Counted from the first letter of the stretch, positions 18,013 to 27,789 are shown. The stretch is 58,005 nucleotides of DNA from Bacillota bacterium (GCA_021324975.1 JAJPIA010000085.1:1-58005), one strand, 5' to 3'. Program-made: numbers and translations. The notes: generated by a model from the letters alone, not told the origin.

Positions 18013-19565
18013 CGTGCGCCGCCCCGATCGCCCCTCGGCGGCCGGAGCGTCCCGCGTGGATCGACCGTCGACGCGGCCGCGCCCCCGAACGCGCTCGCGG
18101 CAAGACGCGCTGCGCTCGCGTTGCTCGGGGCGAGCCAGACCCGACGGCCGGCGAGCATGGTTTGCTGTCGTTGGAAGTCCTGCGGATCGTCCGGGGCGCC
18201 GCAGACCGACGCCACGACGACGAGATCGCGCCCCGCCGCGGCGGCCGCGTGCCGCGCGTCATCGAGGGCCGGTATGAGCGCGCGGGCCGGGTTCGGGTGC
18301 GCATTGTGGCCCAGCACCACGTCGAGCAAGATAACCGCGACCTTGGGATCGCGCGCCGCCTCCACGATGCACTGGTTTCGAAACCTGGGATCGATCATCG
18401 GGTGTAGCCGGCCGGCCGTGTGCCGGTCATCCCCGAGGTCGACGATGGTGACCCGGCCGGCTGCCGCCTCCCCCAACGTTTGGCGGAGCACGAGCGTAGC
18501 TTCCGCGGCCAACGAACCGCCGCAGTACAGGCCGCGGATCTCCGTCTGCCCCGGCGCGAACCGTGGCCCGGCCGGCGGTGGCGGCTGCGGGTTCGGCATC
18601 TCGAGCGCGAGCGCGGTTCTTGTCACGCCCTGGGCCAGGGCGACCGCGTCCAGCGCGGCGTCGTCGAACGTGCGCAACCCGTCCGCCCCGCCAGTCCAAC
18701 CGAGAAAGTTCACGACGACCGGCTTCGGGCACTCCCGCGCGGCCCTCGTGATCCGCTCCGCCACGGCGGCACTGGGGGGTTTGGAGATCAGGACGATCAC
18801 TGCCGTGCCGTCGTCCGTGGCCAGGCGGCGAAGCGCCGCGAGAGTCATGCGCCCGCCGACGCGCTCGTCGAGGTCCCGGCCGCCCACACCGATGACCTGG
18901 GAGACTCCCTCGCCCAACCGGTCGATCAGGCACGACACTTCCTGCAGCCCGGTCCCGGAGGCGCCGATGAGACCGATCCGCCCACGCCGCACGGCGTTCG
19001 CAAATCCAAGCGGGACGCCGTCCAGGATCGCCGTGCCGCAGTCGGGCCCCATGAGGAGCAGGTTCTTGCGCTCGGCGAGCTCCTTGAGCGCTACCTCGTC
19101 CGCGATCGGGACGTTGTCGCTGAACAAGAAGACGTGAAGCCCGCGCTTGAGCGCCTTGAGCGCCTCGGCGGCCGCGTATGCACCCGGGGCTGATATGAGC
19201 GCCAGGTTTGCGTCGTGGATCTCTCCCAGCGCGTCGTGAAGCGTCGTGACGGGCGTCGTCTGACGCTCCTCCGCGGTCGCGCGCGTTGGGCCCGCAAGCG
19301 CCGCCGCCGCCCGCTCGATCGCCGCCGCTCCCGCCTGGTCGCTCTCCGCGGCGACGGCCACAATCAGATCCGCGGGCTGGGGGTCGGCGGCATCGGGGAG
19401 CAACAGGCCGGCATCCGCGAGCAGGTCGCGGTTTGCCGGCGTCCCCATCACGACGCCCGCCCGCACGACGCCGGGGAGACGTTCCAGGTCGGTGGCGATG
19501 CGCATCAGCTCCACCGAGTCCCGGTAGGTGTCTTTGAACACGCGCTGTCGCACGATTCCGGCCAC
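18009..19565 (-). CDS. FdrA-like acyl-CoA synthetase-type subunit (AllF-like)
   Basis: A 518-residue FdrA family protein with the fold of succinyl-CoA synthetase. The N-terminus VFKDTYRDSVELMRIATDL, then VVMGTPANRDLL, a Rossmann segment GLIGASGTGLQEV and the His loop DVVLGHNAHPNPARALIP are family hallmarks. I start at GTG 19565 after GGGAG. An earlier ATG adds only a basic, low-complexity stretch. It is translationally coupled to the DUF1116 gene. The pair resembles two of three subunits of the oxamate carbamoyltransferase AllFGH. Similar FdrA-DUF1116 pairs elsewhere are uncharacterised, so the substrate remains open. Confidence 0.83.
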   Translation of the reverse strand: MAGIVRQRVFKDTYRDSVELMRIATDLERLPGVVRAGVVMGTPANRDLLADAGLLLPDAADPQPADLIVAVAAESDQAGAAAIERAAAALAGPTRATAEERQTTPVTTLHDALGEIHDANLALISAPGAYAAAEALKALKRGLHVFLFSDNVPIADEVALKELAERKNLLLMGPDCGTAILDGVPLGFANAVRRGRIGLIGASGTGLQEVSCLIDRLGEGVSQVIGVGGRDLDERVGGRMTLAALRRLATDDGTAVIVLISKPPSAAVAERITRAARECPKPVVVNFLGWTGGADGLRTFDDAALDAVALAQGVTRTALALEMPNPQPPPPAGPRFAPGQTEIRGLYCGGSLAAEATLVLRQTLGEAAAGRVTIVDLGDDRHTAGRLHPMIDPRFRNQCIVEAARDPKVAVILLDVVLGHNAHPNPARALIPALDDARHAAAAAGRDLVVVASVCGAPDDPQDFQRQQTMLAGRRVWLAPSNASAARLAASAFGGAAASTVDPRGTLRPPRGDRGGAR

Positions 19566-19766
19566 CGGGCTACTCCCGGTACGTGGACTGGGATCACGAC
19601 CCAAACGGCGGCGCGGAGCGTCCAAGCGTGCCGGCTCGGTACCATGCCCGAGGCCTGGCGAGCTGGTCAGCCGCTCATGAGCGGCCGCGGACGTTCGTCG
19701 ACGCCTGCCTCGAGGACGCTCCGGCGAAACCGCGGCGCGGCACAGGCCGTGCCGCTGCCAGATGCA

Positions 19767-22604
19767 CTACGGCGCGTGCACCGCACTCCCCTGTTCGTCG
19801 CCGGCGGCGACGCTTACCGTGGACGCGGCTGCAACCTCGCCGGCGGGCACGGCGTCCGGGCCACCGGAGAGAAACCGGACATGGACGCCCTGCGCGTAGT
19901 CCACGCCGTAGTCCCGGAGCAATTCGAGCGAGGCTGGGTCCCCGACAAATTCCGCCGTGGTCTCACGGCCGAGCGCGCGGGCGAGCGCGACGATGGCCTT
20001 GACGATGTGCTGGTCCACGGTGGCCGCCGCGAGATCTTTGACAAAGGCGCCGTCGATCTTCAGATAGTCGACCGGAAGGTACTTGAGGTGGTAAAAGGAC
20101 GAGAACCCGACGCCGAAGTCGTCGAGGCCGCAGCGGCAGCCGATGTTCTTGATGCCGGTGACGAAGGTCTCGGCGTGGGCCATGTTGGCGATTGCGGACG
20201 TCTCGGTAATCTCGAACGACAGGCTCGCCGGCGGCACGGCTGCGGCGGACAACTCGTCCTGGATGAACGGCAGCAGATCGGGGTCTGCGAGCGTGTGGCC
20301 CGACAGGTTGATGGCGTAGGTGGGTTCGCCGCCGGCGCGCCGCGCGTCCGCGATGAGGCGGATCGCGCGGCGCACCACCCAGCGATCGATCTCGCGGATT
20401 TGTCCAAAGCGTTCCGCCGTGTCGAGAAACTTGGCCGGGAGGATCAACTCCCCGTCGTCCCCCATCATCCGCAGCAGCAGCTCATATTGCGCGACCCGTC
20501 CCGTCCGGAGCGCCAGGATGGGATCACGCTCGAACTGGAACCGGTCGTGGAGGAGCGCCGTGCGAATGCGCTCGTGCCACTGCAGGCGCGCCTGGCTCTC
20601 GCGCTCGGCGGTGCCGCCGTCCCGGTACACCTCGACGCGGTTACGGCCGTTGCCCTTCGCGTCGTACAGCGCGATGTCCGCCCGGGAGAGGAGCTCCTCC
20701 AGCGTTGTCCCATGCGCCGGGAAGAGCGCAATCCCGATGCTCGCGGTGACGCTGAACGGCTTGTCCTGCACCATCACGGCCCGGCTGCGCACGGTGTCCA
20801 GCACCTTACGGGACGCGCCGAGCGCTTCCGCGGCCTCGGTTTCGGGCAGCAGCACGGCAAACTCGTCGCCGCCGAGCCGGCCGATGATGTCGTGTTTGCG
20901 CATGTGGCCGCGGAGGATGCCCGCTATCCAGGTCAGCACCTCGTCGCCCGCGGAGTGGCCGAGGCTGTCGTTGATATGCTTGAATTGGTCGAGATCGAGC
21001 AGCATGAGCGCGCCGCGAGTCCCATGCCGCCGCGACTCGGTAAGGGACTGCTCCAGGCTCTCCTCTAGCCGCCGCCGGTTGTAGAGGTTGGTCAGCGCGT
21101 CGTGGTTGGCGAGCTGCATCAACTGCGCCTCGATGCGCTTGCGCTCGCTGATGTCGCGCGCCACGATCGAGTAACACTTCACGGTCCCGTCCGGCGCGAG
21201 GTGCGCCAGCACGACCTGGGAGACGTCGATCTCCGCCCCGTCACGCGCGCGCAGGACGGTTTCCCCCGTCCAGCCGCCGTCCCGGACGGCGCCAGGCAAC
21301 ATCTCGTTGAGCACCCACGTGCGCAGGCGCTCAGGGTACACATCGGCGACCGTGAAATCGGACAGATCGGCGTCGCCGGGGAGGCGCAGCATCCGGCGCC
21401 CCGCCCAGTTGATGTAAATCCCGTGGGCCGGCACGTCGGTGACCATGACGAAGTCGCTCGTCGAATCCAGGATCTCACGGAACTGCGAATACGCGTCCTG
21501 CGCCTGTTGCAACGCCGTCACGTCGGCGACGACAGCCAGCACGCCGATGGACGCCGCGCCACGGTCGCGCACCGGCATGACCGCGCCGACGAGATCCACG
21601 GGCGTGCCGTCCTTGCGATGGTACCGGAAGTTGACCGCGCCGTATTCCTCGCCGCTCGCGGCCTGCGCGCACATCGTCACGAGGTCGTCCTCATCGGCGC
21701 CGGGCTGCGACGGCAGGGGCCGGCCGAGCACCTCGGGCGCCTCCCAACCAAACAACCGCTCGGCTGCCGCGTTCCATTGGGTCACGTTGCCGGCGAGATC
21801 GAGCCCAATGACCGCGGCGGGAGATGCCTTGAGGAGCGCGCCGAGAATCGCCTCGGTCCTGCGGAGCGCGGCGTCGGCGCGGCTGTGATTGAGCATCCCG
21901 GCCACCGCGGTCGCCGCGGCCTGGAGAAACGCGACCTCGTCGTCGTTGAAGGCGCGCGGTTCTGTGGACGCGACGAGGAGCGCCCCGCCCGGACGCCGCT
22001 CATCGTCGAACGGCACACAGACCGCGCTCCGGCATGCGTGCGCCTCGAGCAAGGCGTCCCGAAAGCGTCCGTCGCGCTCGACGTCCTGTGCGACGACGGG
22101 TGCACCGCAGGCCAGCGTATAGCCGGGCAACGACGCGGTCCCGGGCTCGGCGAGGGTGCACCCCACGACGGCGCCGGGCCACCCGGTTCCCGCGCGCAGA
22201 ATGAGCCGCGCGGCATCACGCGCGGGCTCGTAGACCGCCGTGTACGGCGCTTGCAACGTCTCGGCGATCAGCGCCGCCGTGTGCTCGAGCAGCGCCGGTG
22301 TCGGCGTTCCCTCGAGGACCTTTCGCAGCAGCGTGAGCAGCCGGGTCAGCAACGCGGCCGCCCTCCGTTCGAGCAGCGCCGACTGAGCCCCGCGCGGCAT
22401 CGCGTGGGACTGCGCCGGCATCGGCGGCCCCGCTGTGTGCGGGGTCCGCGCCGGGACCGAGGCTGCGCCGTCAGACGATGGTCGGTGGACGGGCGCCGGC
22501 GCTTCGACGGATCGTCCCAGCCCAAGCAGCCGGAGCGGCACGAAACGCTTTCGCGGTCTCATCAAGTAGGACGTACCCAAAACCGCCGCGTGGTGGACGA
22601 CCAT
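19767..22604 (-). CDS. GAF-PAS-PAS-GGDEF-EAL cyclic-di-GMP signalling protein
   Basis: Up to 945 residues. After a disordered, Pro-rich N-terminus come a GAF domain (about 95-240), two PAS domains (about 250-365 and 370-490), a diguanylate cyclase domain with intact GGDEF (578-582) and a C-terminal EAL domain. In the EAL domain the signature is YELLLRM instead of EAL, DDFG and KIDGAFVKDL are kept, but the usual AEGVE appears as AEFVGD, so phosphodiesterase activity may be altered. There are no membrane helices, so it is a cytosolic sensor. Starts at ATG 22604 or ATG 22562 are both possible. It is a single gene with no obvious partner. Confidence 0.88.
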   Translation of the reverse strand: MVVHHAAVLGTSYLMRPRKRFVPLRLLGLGRSVEAPAPVHRPSSDGAASVPARTPHTAGPPMPAQSHAMPRGAQSALLERRAAALLTRLLTLLRKVLEGTPTPALLEHTAALIAETLQAPYTAVYEPARDAARLILRAGTGWPGAVVGCTLAEPGTASLPGYTLACGAPVVAQDVERDGRFRDALLEAHACRSAVCVPFDDERRPGGALLVASTEPRAFNDDEVAFLQAAATAVAGMLNHSRADAALRRTEAILGALLKASPAAVIGLDLAGNVTQWNAAAERLFGWEAPEVLGRPLPSQPGADEDDLVTMCAQAASGEEYGAVNFRYHRKDGTPVDLVGAVMPVRDRGAASIGVLAVVADVTALQQAQDAYSQFREILDSTSDFVMVTDVPAHGIYINWAGRRMLRLPGDADLSDFTVADVYPERLRTWVLNEMLPGAVRDGGWTGETVLRARDGAEIDVSQVVLAHLAPDGTVKCYSIVARDISERKRIEAQLMQLANHDALTNLYNRRRLEESLEQSLTESRRHGTRGALMLLDLDQFKHINDSLGHSAGDEVLTWIAGILRGHMRKHDIIGRLGGDEFAVLLPETEAAEALGASRKVLDTVRSRAVMVQDKPFSVTASIGIALFPAHGTTLEELLSRADIALYDAKGNGRNRVEVYRDGGTAERESQARLQWHERIRTALLHDRFQFERDPILALRTGRVAQYELLLRMMGDDGELILPAKFLDTAERFGQIREIDRWVVRRAIRLIADARRAGGEPTYAINLSGHTLADPDLLPFIQDELSAAAVPPASLSFEITETSAIANMAHAETFVTGIKNIGCRCGLDDFGVGFSSFYHLKYLPVDYLKIDGAFVKDLAAATVDQHIVKAIVALARALGRETTAEFVGDPASLELLRDYGVDYAQGVHVRFLSGGPDAVPAGEVAAASTVSVAAGDEQGSAVHAP

Positions 22605-22680
22605 CCGGCGTAGCGCGATGTGCGATCAGGCCGCTAATGCAGCGTCTCGTATTTAAGATGATGTCGAGCCACGGCGCTTG

Positions 22681-24990
22681 TTAGCGTGCCTGTCGCGCCG
22701 CCCGCACGGCCGCCGCGATACGCTCAGGGGTCGCGGGCATGTCGACGTGCCGAACGTTGAGGTGACTCAGCGCGTCCACTACCGCGTTCACCACGGCCGG
22801 CGTGGACCCGATCGTCGCGGCCTCGCCGATGCCCTTCGCGCCCAGCGGGTTGCGCGGGGTCGGCGTCACGGAGAGCCCTCGCTCCATTCGCGGCACCAGC
22901 TCGGCCTTGGGGATGCCGTACTCGGTGAGCGTGCCCGTGAGCAACTGGCCCTGCTCGTCGTAGACGACCCACTCGAGCAGGGCCTGCGCCGCGCCCTGCA
23001 CGATCCCGCCGTGCACCTGGCCGTCGACGAGCAGGGGGTTGATGACGCGGCCGCAGTCGTCGACCGCGACGTAGCGCGTGATCCTCGGGATGTAGGTCTC
23101 CGCATCGATCTCGACGACGCAGACGTGCGTGCCGAAGGGGTACGTCGTTCCCTCGGACTTGAACCGGCTCGTGGCCTCGAGCCCCGGATCCTGTCCCTTC
23201 GGCACGTGCTTGCCGTCGTACGCGGCCTGGGCGACCTCGGCGATCGTCACGGTGCGCGCCGGAGCGCCGCGCACGGTGACGGCCGCGTGTTGGAGCACCA
23301 GGTCCGCCGCCGCCGCCTCCAGCATGTTGGCCGCCACGCCCAGGATCTGCCCCCGCACCTCTGTCGCCGCCAGATGGATCGCCGCGCCGCCGAGCGCCAT
23401 GCTGCGGCTGCCGCTCGTCCCACCGCCGTGCTGGACCAGGAGCGTGTCCCCGTGCACCACCGCGATCTGGTCGATGGGGATGCTGAGCGCGTCCGAGACG
23501 ATCTGCGCGAAGCCGGTGGCGTCGCCCTGGCCGTGCGGGGACGTGCCGGTGACGACCGTGGCCGTGCCGTCCTTGTTGACGCGAACCGTGCCGAGCTCCC
23601 ACGCGCCGAACCCGCAGATCTCGACGTAACTGGCCACGCCGATGCCGACGAGGCGCCCCGCCCGGCGGGCGGCGTCCTGCTCACGCCGGAGGCGCGGATA
23701 GTCCGCGATGCGCAGCGCCTCCTCCAGCGGCTTGGCGTACTCCCCGGTGTCGTACTTGGCGCCGCTCGCCGCGGTGTAGGGAAACTTGGACGGCGGGATG
23801 AAGTTGCGGCGCCGCGCGTCGGCGGGATCCACGCCCGCGGCATCCGCCACGAGATCGATGATGCGCTCGAGGTAATAGGTGGCCTCCGGCCGGCCGGCCC
23901 CGCGATACGCGCCGGTCGGGCACGTATTGGTGTAGACACCCAGCAGCTCGCACCGAATCGCGGGAATCTCATACGGCCCCTGGATCATGAGCGGCGTCAG
24001 CGTGGGGATGATCGCGGTCAAATACAGGCACTCGGCGCCGAGGTCGCCGAGGACGCGGCAGCGGATGCCGCGGATCCGTCCGTCACGCTCGGCGGCGGCC
24101 TCGACCTCGAACACCTGGGCCCGGCCGTGGGTCGTCGTCAGGAGATTTTCGCGGCGGGTCTCGATCCACTTGACGGGGCGGCGCAGTCGTCGCGCGAGCT
24201 CGGCGACAACGGCGTCCTCCGGGTAGGTGTTGAGCTTGGCGCCGAATCCGCCCCCCACGTCCGGCGTGATGATCCGGATTCGGCGCGCTTCGAGCCCGAG
24301 CACCTGGCTGAGCGCGTCGCGGATCGCATGCGCCTCCTGGGTGGACGTCCAGACGGTGAGGATGCCTTGTCCCAGGCTGCCGTCGTAGGAGGCGACGGTG
24401 CCGCGGGTTTCCATGGAGACGGACGCGAGGCGTTGATTCACCATCCGCTGGCGGACGACGACCGGCGCGCCGCGAAACGCCGCCTCCACGTCGCCGTGGT
24501 CCAGCGTGGTGGTATAGGCCACGTTGGTCTCGGCGCGTTGGTGCACAAACGGTGGCCCCGCGGCGGCGCGCTCCAGATCCACGGCGGCCGGGAGCGGATC
24601 GTACGCCACCTCCACGAGGTCGCCGGCGTCCCGAGCGACGTACGCGGACTCCGCGACCACCACCGCGACCGGTTGCCCAACGTAGGCGACCTCCCCGTCG
24701 GCGAGCGGCAGGTGGGGCGATGGGCGCATGGCGTCGACCGTCATCGCCGGAAACGGCTTTTGGATGCCACGGAGGTCCGCTGCCGCAAACGCACCCACGA
24801 CCCCCGGGTGCGCACGGGCGGCGTCCAGCCGCACCGAGGTCACGCGCGCGTGGCCGTGCGGGCTGCGGACGAACGCCGCGTGAAGCATGCCCGCCAACGC
24901 GAGGTCGTCCACGTACGATCCTTCGCCGCGGATCAGCTTCGGATCTTCGATGCGCTTAATGCGGGCACCGACATGCTGGGAAACGGCCAT
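22681..24990 (-). CDS. Xanthine dehydrogenase-family molybdopterin-binding subunit, form II CoxL-like
   Basis: A 769-residue large subunit of the molybdenum hydroxylase family. It begins with GARIKRIEDPKLIRGEGSYV. GGGFGAK is at 246-252, AYRGAGR at 361-367 and GAKGIGEA near the C-terminus, supplying the cofactor-binding loops and catalytic Glu. AYRGAGR is the signature of form II CoxL, not the AYxCSFR of true aerobic CO dehydrogenase, so the substrate is probably an aldehyde, purine or other heterocycle. ATG 24990 follows GAGG. The iron-sulfur (CoxS) and FAD (CoxM) subunits that normally accompany it are missing here, so it must recruit partners encoded elsewhere. Confidence 0.9.
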   Translation of the reverse strand: MAVSQHVGARIKRIEDPKLIRGEGSYVDDLALAGMLHAAFVRSPHGHARVTSVRLDAARAHPGVVGAFAAADLRGIQKPFPAMTVDAMRPSPHLPLADGEVAYVGQPVAVVVAESAYVARDAGDLVEVAYDPLPAAVDLERAAAGPPFVHQRAETNVAYTTTLDHGDVEAAFRGAPVVVRQRMVNQRLASVSMETRGTVASYDGSLGQGILTVWTSTQEAHAIRDALSQVLGLEARRIRIITPDVGGGFGAKLNTYPEDAVVAELARRLRRPVKWIETRRENLLTTTHGRAQVFEVEAAAERDGRIRGIRCRVLGDLGAECLYLTAIIPTLTPLMIQGPYEIPAIRCELLGVYTNTCPTGAYRGAGRPEATYYLERIIDLVADAAGVDPADARRRNFIPPSKFPYTAASGAKYDTGEYAKPLEEALRIADYPRLRREQDAARRAGRLVGIGVASYVEICGFGAWELGTVRVNKDGTATVVTGTSPHGQGDATGFAQIVSDALSIPIDQIAVVHGDTLLVQHGGGTSGSRSMALGGAAIHLAATEVRGQILGVAANMLEAAAADLVLQHAAVTVRGAPARTVTIAEVAQAAYDGKHVPKGQDPGLEATSRFKSEGTTYPFGTHVCVVEIDAETYIPRITRYVAVDDCGRVINPLLVDGQVHGGIVQGAAQALLEWVVYDEQGQLLTGTLTEYGIPKAELVPRMERGLSVTPTPRNPLGAKGIGEAATIGSTPAVVNAVVDALSHLNVRHVDMPATPERIAAAVRAARQAR

Positions 24991-25227
24991 CGCGTCACCG
25001 TCCTCGGGGGTGCCCCGCAGCTCGTGCCGCCGGGCTGCGAGCGTTGTTCGACCGCGCGAAAGCACCCCCCTTCCGTGCGTGCCGTATAGCCGAACGCGCG
25101 GCGTCTTCCACTCATCCAACCGAGGGAAGGCACCGCGGCAAGACGAAACACGCGGCACACACTCTCTGGTGCGGTGCCAAGTGACGTACCCGCGTTCGTA
25201 CGTAACCGCCTGATCGGAGCAGTTCGG

Positions 25228-26538
25228 ATGAGCGAGCCCCTGGTGACCGTGGCGGACGTGATGGTCGCGGACACAGCCTGCGTGCCGCCGGACGCGACGG
25301 TCGGCCGTGCAAGCGCGCTCCTGGTCGAGCACCGGCTGGGGGGACTCCCGGTCGTCGACGGCGGGCGGGTCGTTGGCTTTGTGACGCCCGCGCACCTGCT
25401 CGGCCAGCCCGCGGACCGGTCGGTTGCCGACCTCATGCTGGCCCCGGTGGCGTGCCCGACGCCCGATCTCTCGTTGGTGCAGGCGCACGCGATGGCCACG
25501 AGCCAGCACGTCGAGGCGCTACCGGTGGTGGACCAGGGCGGGCTCGCCGGCCAGGTCTCGCTCGTTGCCATCCTGCAGGCCAAGAGCCAGGAGACGGACC
25601 CGCTGACCGGCCTGCCGTGGGCGACCGCGCTTCGCGCCTGGGCCGCGGCGGAGTTGACCCAGGGCCATGAGCTCGCCATGGTGTTTGTCGATCTCGACAA
25701 CTTCGGGGCCGTGAACAAGCTGTTGGGCCACGTGGTCGGCGACGACGTGCTGCGCGCCGTGGCGTCGCAGCTCACCGCCGCCGTGGACGTGCACACGGAC
25801 CTGCTCTGCCGCTACGGGGGCGACGAGTTCGCGATCGCCACCACGCGCCGCGACGTCGATGCGCGGGCGCTGGCGGCACGGGTGCGGGAGCGCGTCGCCG
25901 TTCCGGTCGAGGTGAACGGCGAGTCGCGGCGCGTCACGGCGAGCGTCGGGTACGCGGGGGGCCGGCGGATCCACCGCCGTACCGCGGCGCACGCGGCGGC
26001 CAACGTGGACGATCTCCTGGCGCTCGCGAGCCGCGCGTCCACGCGCGCCAAGGAATCGCCGGAGGGCTTGGCCCGCGGGGCGGCGTGGGATGGACGCCGT
26101 GCCGCCCCGGCGGTGACGCCCGGACGCCCCGAGGCGCGCTTCTGTCTCGTGGAGATCCGCACGGCCAAGAGTCTCGAGCAGTCCTCGGTGTCCGTGCGCC
26201 TGCGGCTCGGCGCGCGGGAGGGCATCGGCACGGCGGCGTCGCCGGGAACGACGCCGCCGATGGCACGGCTCGCCGCCTCCGCCACCCTGCGGGCCGTGTT
26301 GCGTGCGGCGGGCGAGCGCTTCGCGTATGTGGTGGACGACGTGGCGGAGGTTCCGAGCGCGTCGGAACGCCTGATCGTGGTGGTCCTCGAGGACGTGGCG
26401 AACGTGGCGGGCCGGTTCATCGGCGCGGCGAGGGGCACCGATGAGTCGGACGCCGCGACCAAGGCCGTGCTCGACGCGCTCAACCGGGTGCTGGCGCGGG
26501 CGCTCGCAGAAATCGTGAGCGCCGAGCACCTATCGTAG
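25228..26538 (+). CDS. CBS-pair/GGDEF protein with LeuA-regulatory-like C-terminus
   Basis: 436 residues. Two CBS motifs (about 5-58 and 63-118) form a nucleotide-sensing pair. A GGDEF domain follows (about 120-290) with intact GGDEF at 197-201, so it may make c-di-GMP. The last about 125 residues (SVSVRLRLGAREGIGTAASPG, then DAATKAVLDALNRVLARAL) resemble the small alpha/beta regulatory fold seen at the end of 2-isopropylmalate synthase, but this is a weak match by eye. ATG 25228 follows CGGAG. It is divergent from the CoxL-like gene across 237 bp. It may couple adenylate energy state to c-di-GMP. Confidence 0.82.
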   Translation: MSEPLVTVADVMVADTACVPPDATVGRASALLVEHRLGGLPVVDGGRVVGFVTPAHLLGQPADRSVADLMLAPVACPTPDLSLVQAHAMATSQHVEALPVVDQGGLAGQVSLVAILQAKSQETDPLTGLPWATALRAWAAAELTQGHELAMVFVDLDNFGAVNKLLGHVVGDDVLRAVASQLTAAVDVHTDLLCRYGGDEFAIATTRRDVDARALAARVRERVAVPVEVNGESRRVTASVGYAGGRRIHRRTAAHAAANVDDLLALASRASTRAKESPEGLARGAAWDGRRAAPAVTPGRPEARFCLVEIRTAKSLEQSSVSVRLRLGAREGIGTAASPGTTPPMARLAASATLRAVLRAAGERFAYVVDDVAEVPSASERLIVVVLEDVANVAGRFIGAARGTDESDAATKAVLDALNRVLARALAEIVSAEHLS

Positions 26539-26577
26539 CACCCGGCCTCGAACCGGCGCGCGCAACCGGCCGGATCG

Positions 26578-27789
26578 CTACGCGCGGACGAGTTGCGCGG
26601 CGGCGGCCGACGACACCACCACGAGCCACGGCGGCGCTCCGACAACGCCGAGCGCCATGTACGCCAGCAGCGCGATCGCGACGTCGGCCGGCGCCCGCAC
26701 GGCCGTCACCCACACCGGTTGGTAGAGCGCGGCCAGCAGGACGCCCACGACCGCGGCGTTGACGCCCTGGAGGGCGGCCACGACGGCGCGGTTGCGCACG
26801 AGTGTGTTCCAAAACGGAAGGATCGCAGCGATGAGCAGGAACGACGGCAGGTAGATCGCCAACAGCGCGATGGCCGCGCCGCCGATCCCGCGGACCGGAC
26901 CGTGCATCGCGGCTCCCAGGTAGGCGGCAAACGTAAACAGCGGACCCGGGACCGCCTGGGCCGCCCCGTACCCCGCCAGAAACGTGCCGGAGTCGACCCA
27001 CCCCGGCGGCACGACGCGCGCCTGCAACAGCGGCAACACCACGTGCCCTCCACCGAAGACGAGTGCCCCGGCTTCGTAAAAGGCGCCGAACACGCCGAGC
27101 GGTCCCGCGGCCCAGCCTCGCGGCACGACCGCGAGGCCGGCGAGCAGAACCGCGAAGACGGCGCCGGCCACCGCCGCCAGCGTCTTGTTGGCGGAAACCG
27201 GAAGCGGCCGCGTTTCGCCCTCGGACGGCGTCACGAACCATAAGCCGTAGAGCGCCCCGAGCGCCATCACGCCGAGCTGGACGAGCCCGTTCGCCGGGGA
27301 CAGGAGAATGAGCGCCGCCGCGGCAAACGCGACCACCCGCCGGGGGATGTCCGGACACAGCGATCGATACATGCCGGTCACGGCGAGGCCGACGACGGCG
27401 ACCGCCGCGATGAGCAGGCCGTGCACCCACGCCGCCGCCGCGATTTGAGGCTGGCGGGCGACCCCGAGTGCAAACGCGACGAGCAGTGCGGCCGATGGCA
27501 GCGTGAAGCCGCACCATGCGAGTGCGGCTCCTACCGTCCCGCCGCGGATCAAGCCGATGATCATGCCGGCTTGACTGCTCGCGGGGCCCGGCAGGAACTG
27601 GCACAGTGCGACAACCTGCGCGAACGTCGGCTGATCGAGCCAGCCCCGCCGGCGAACAAACTCCTCATTGAAGTACCCGAGGTGGGCGACCGGACCGCCG
27701 AACGACGTGACGCCGAGTCGCAGGAAGGCCAAGAACACATCGCGCGCCCGCCCGCGGCGCACGCCCGCACTGAGGGCGTGCGCGGTCAC
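26578..27789 (-). CDS. chrA: Chromate transporter family protein (ChrA)
   Basis: A 403-residue CHR-family membrane protein with two homologous halves. The N-terminal half has FLRLGVTSFGGPVAHLGYF and CQFLPGPASSQAGMIIGLI. The C-terminal half has FGAFYEAGALVFGGGHVVLP and GYGAAQAVPGPLFTFAAYLG. These paired FGG.....G and PGP motifs define long-chain ChrA proteins, which export chromate. Many homologues have no proven role. The start is GTG 27789. The adjoining SDR gene is upstream on the same strand, 30 bp away. I see no ChrB-type regulator nearby. Confidence 0.9.
   Translation of the reverse strand: MTAHALSAGVRRGRARDVFLAFLRLGVTSFGGPVAHLGYFNEEFVRRRGWLDQPTFAQVVALCQFLPGPASSQAGMIIGLIRGGTVGAALAWCGFTLPSAALLVAFALGVARQPQIAAAAWVHGLLIAAVAVVGLAVTGMYRSLCPDIPRRVVAFAAAALILLSPANGLVQLGVMALGALYGLWFVTPSEGETRPLPVSANKTLAAVAGAVFAVLLAGLAVVPRGWAAGPLGVFGAFYEAGALVFGGGHVVLPLLQARVVPPGWVDSGTFLAGYGAAQAVPGPLFTFAAYLGAAMHGPVRGIGGAAIALLAIYLPSFLLIAAILPFWNTLVRNRAVVAALQGVNAAVVGVLLAALYQPVWVTAVRAPADVAIALLAYMALGVVGAPPWLVVVSSAAAAQLVRA

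Noticed and set aside
16456-19137. Long plus-strand open frame opposite DUF1116 and fdrA
   Set aside because: It is an antisense shadow caused by high GC. Its composition is Arg/Pro/Ala-rich with no family motif, while the minus strand encodes two clear families.
22678-25089. 800-residue plus-strand frame opposite the CoxL-like gene
   Set aside because: Antisense shadow. The minus strand carries an intact molybdoenzyme with all motifs.
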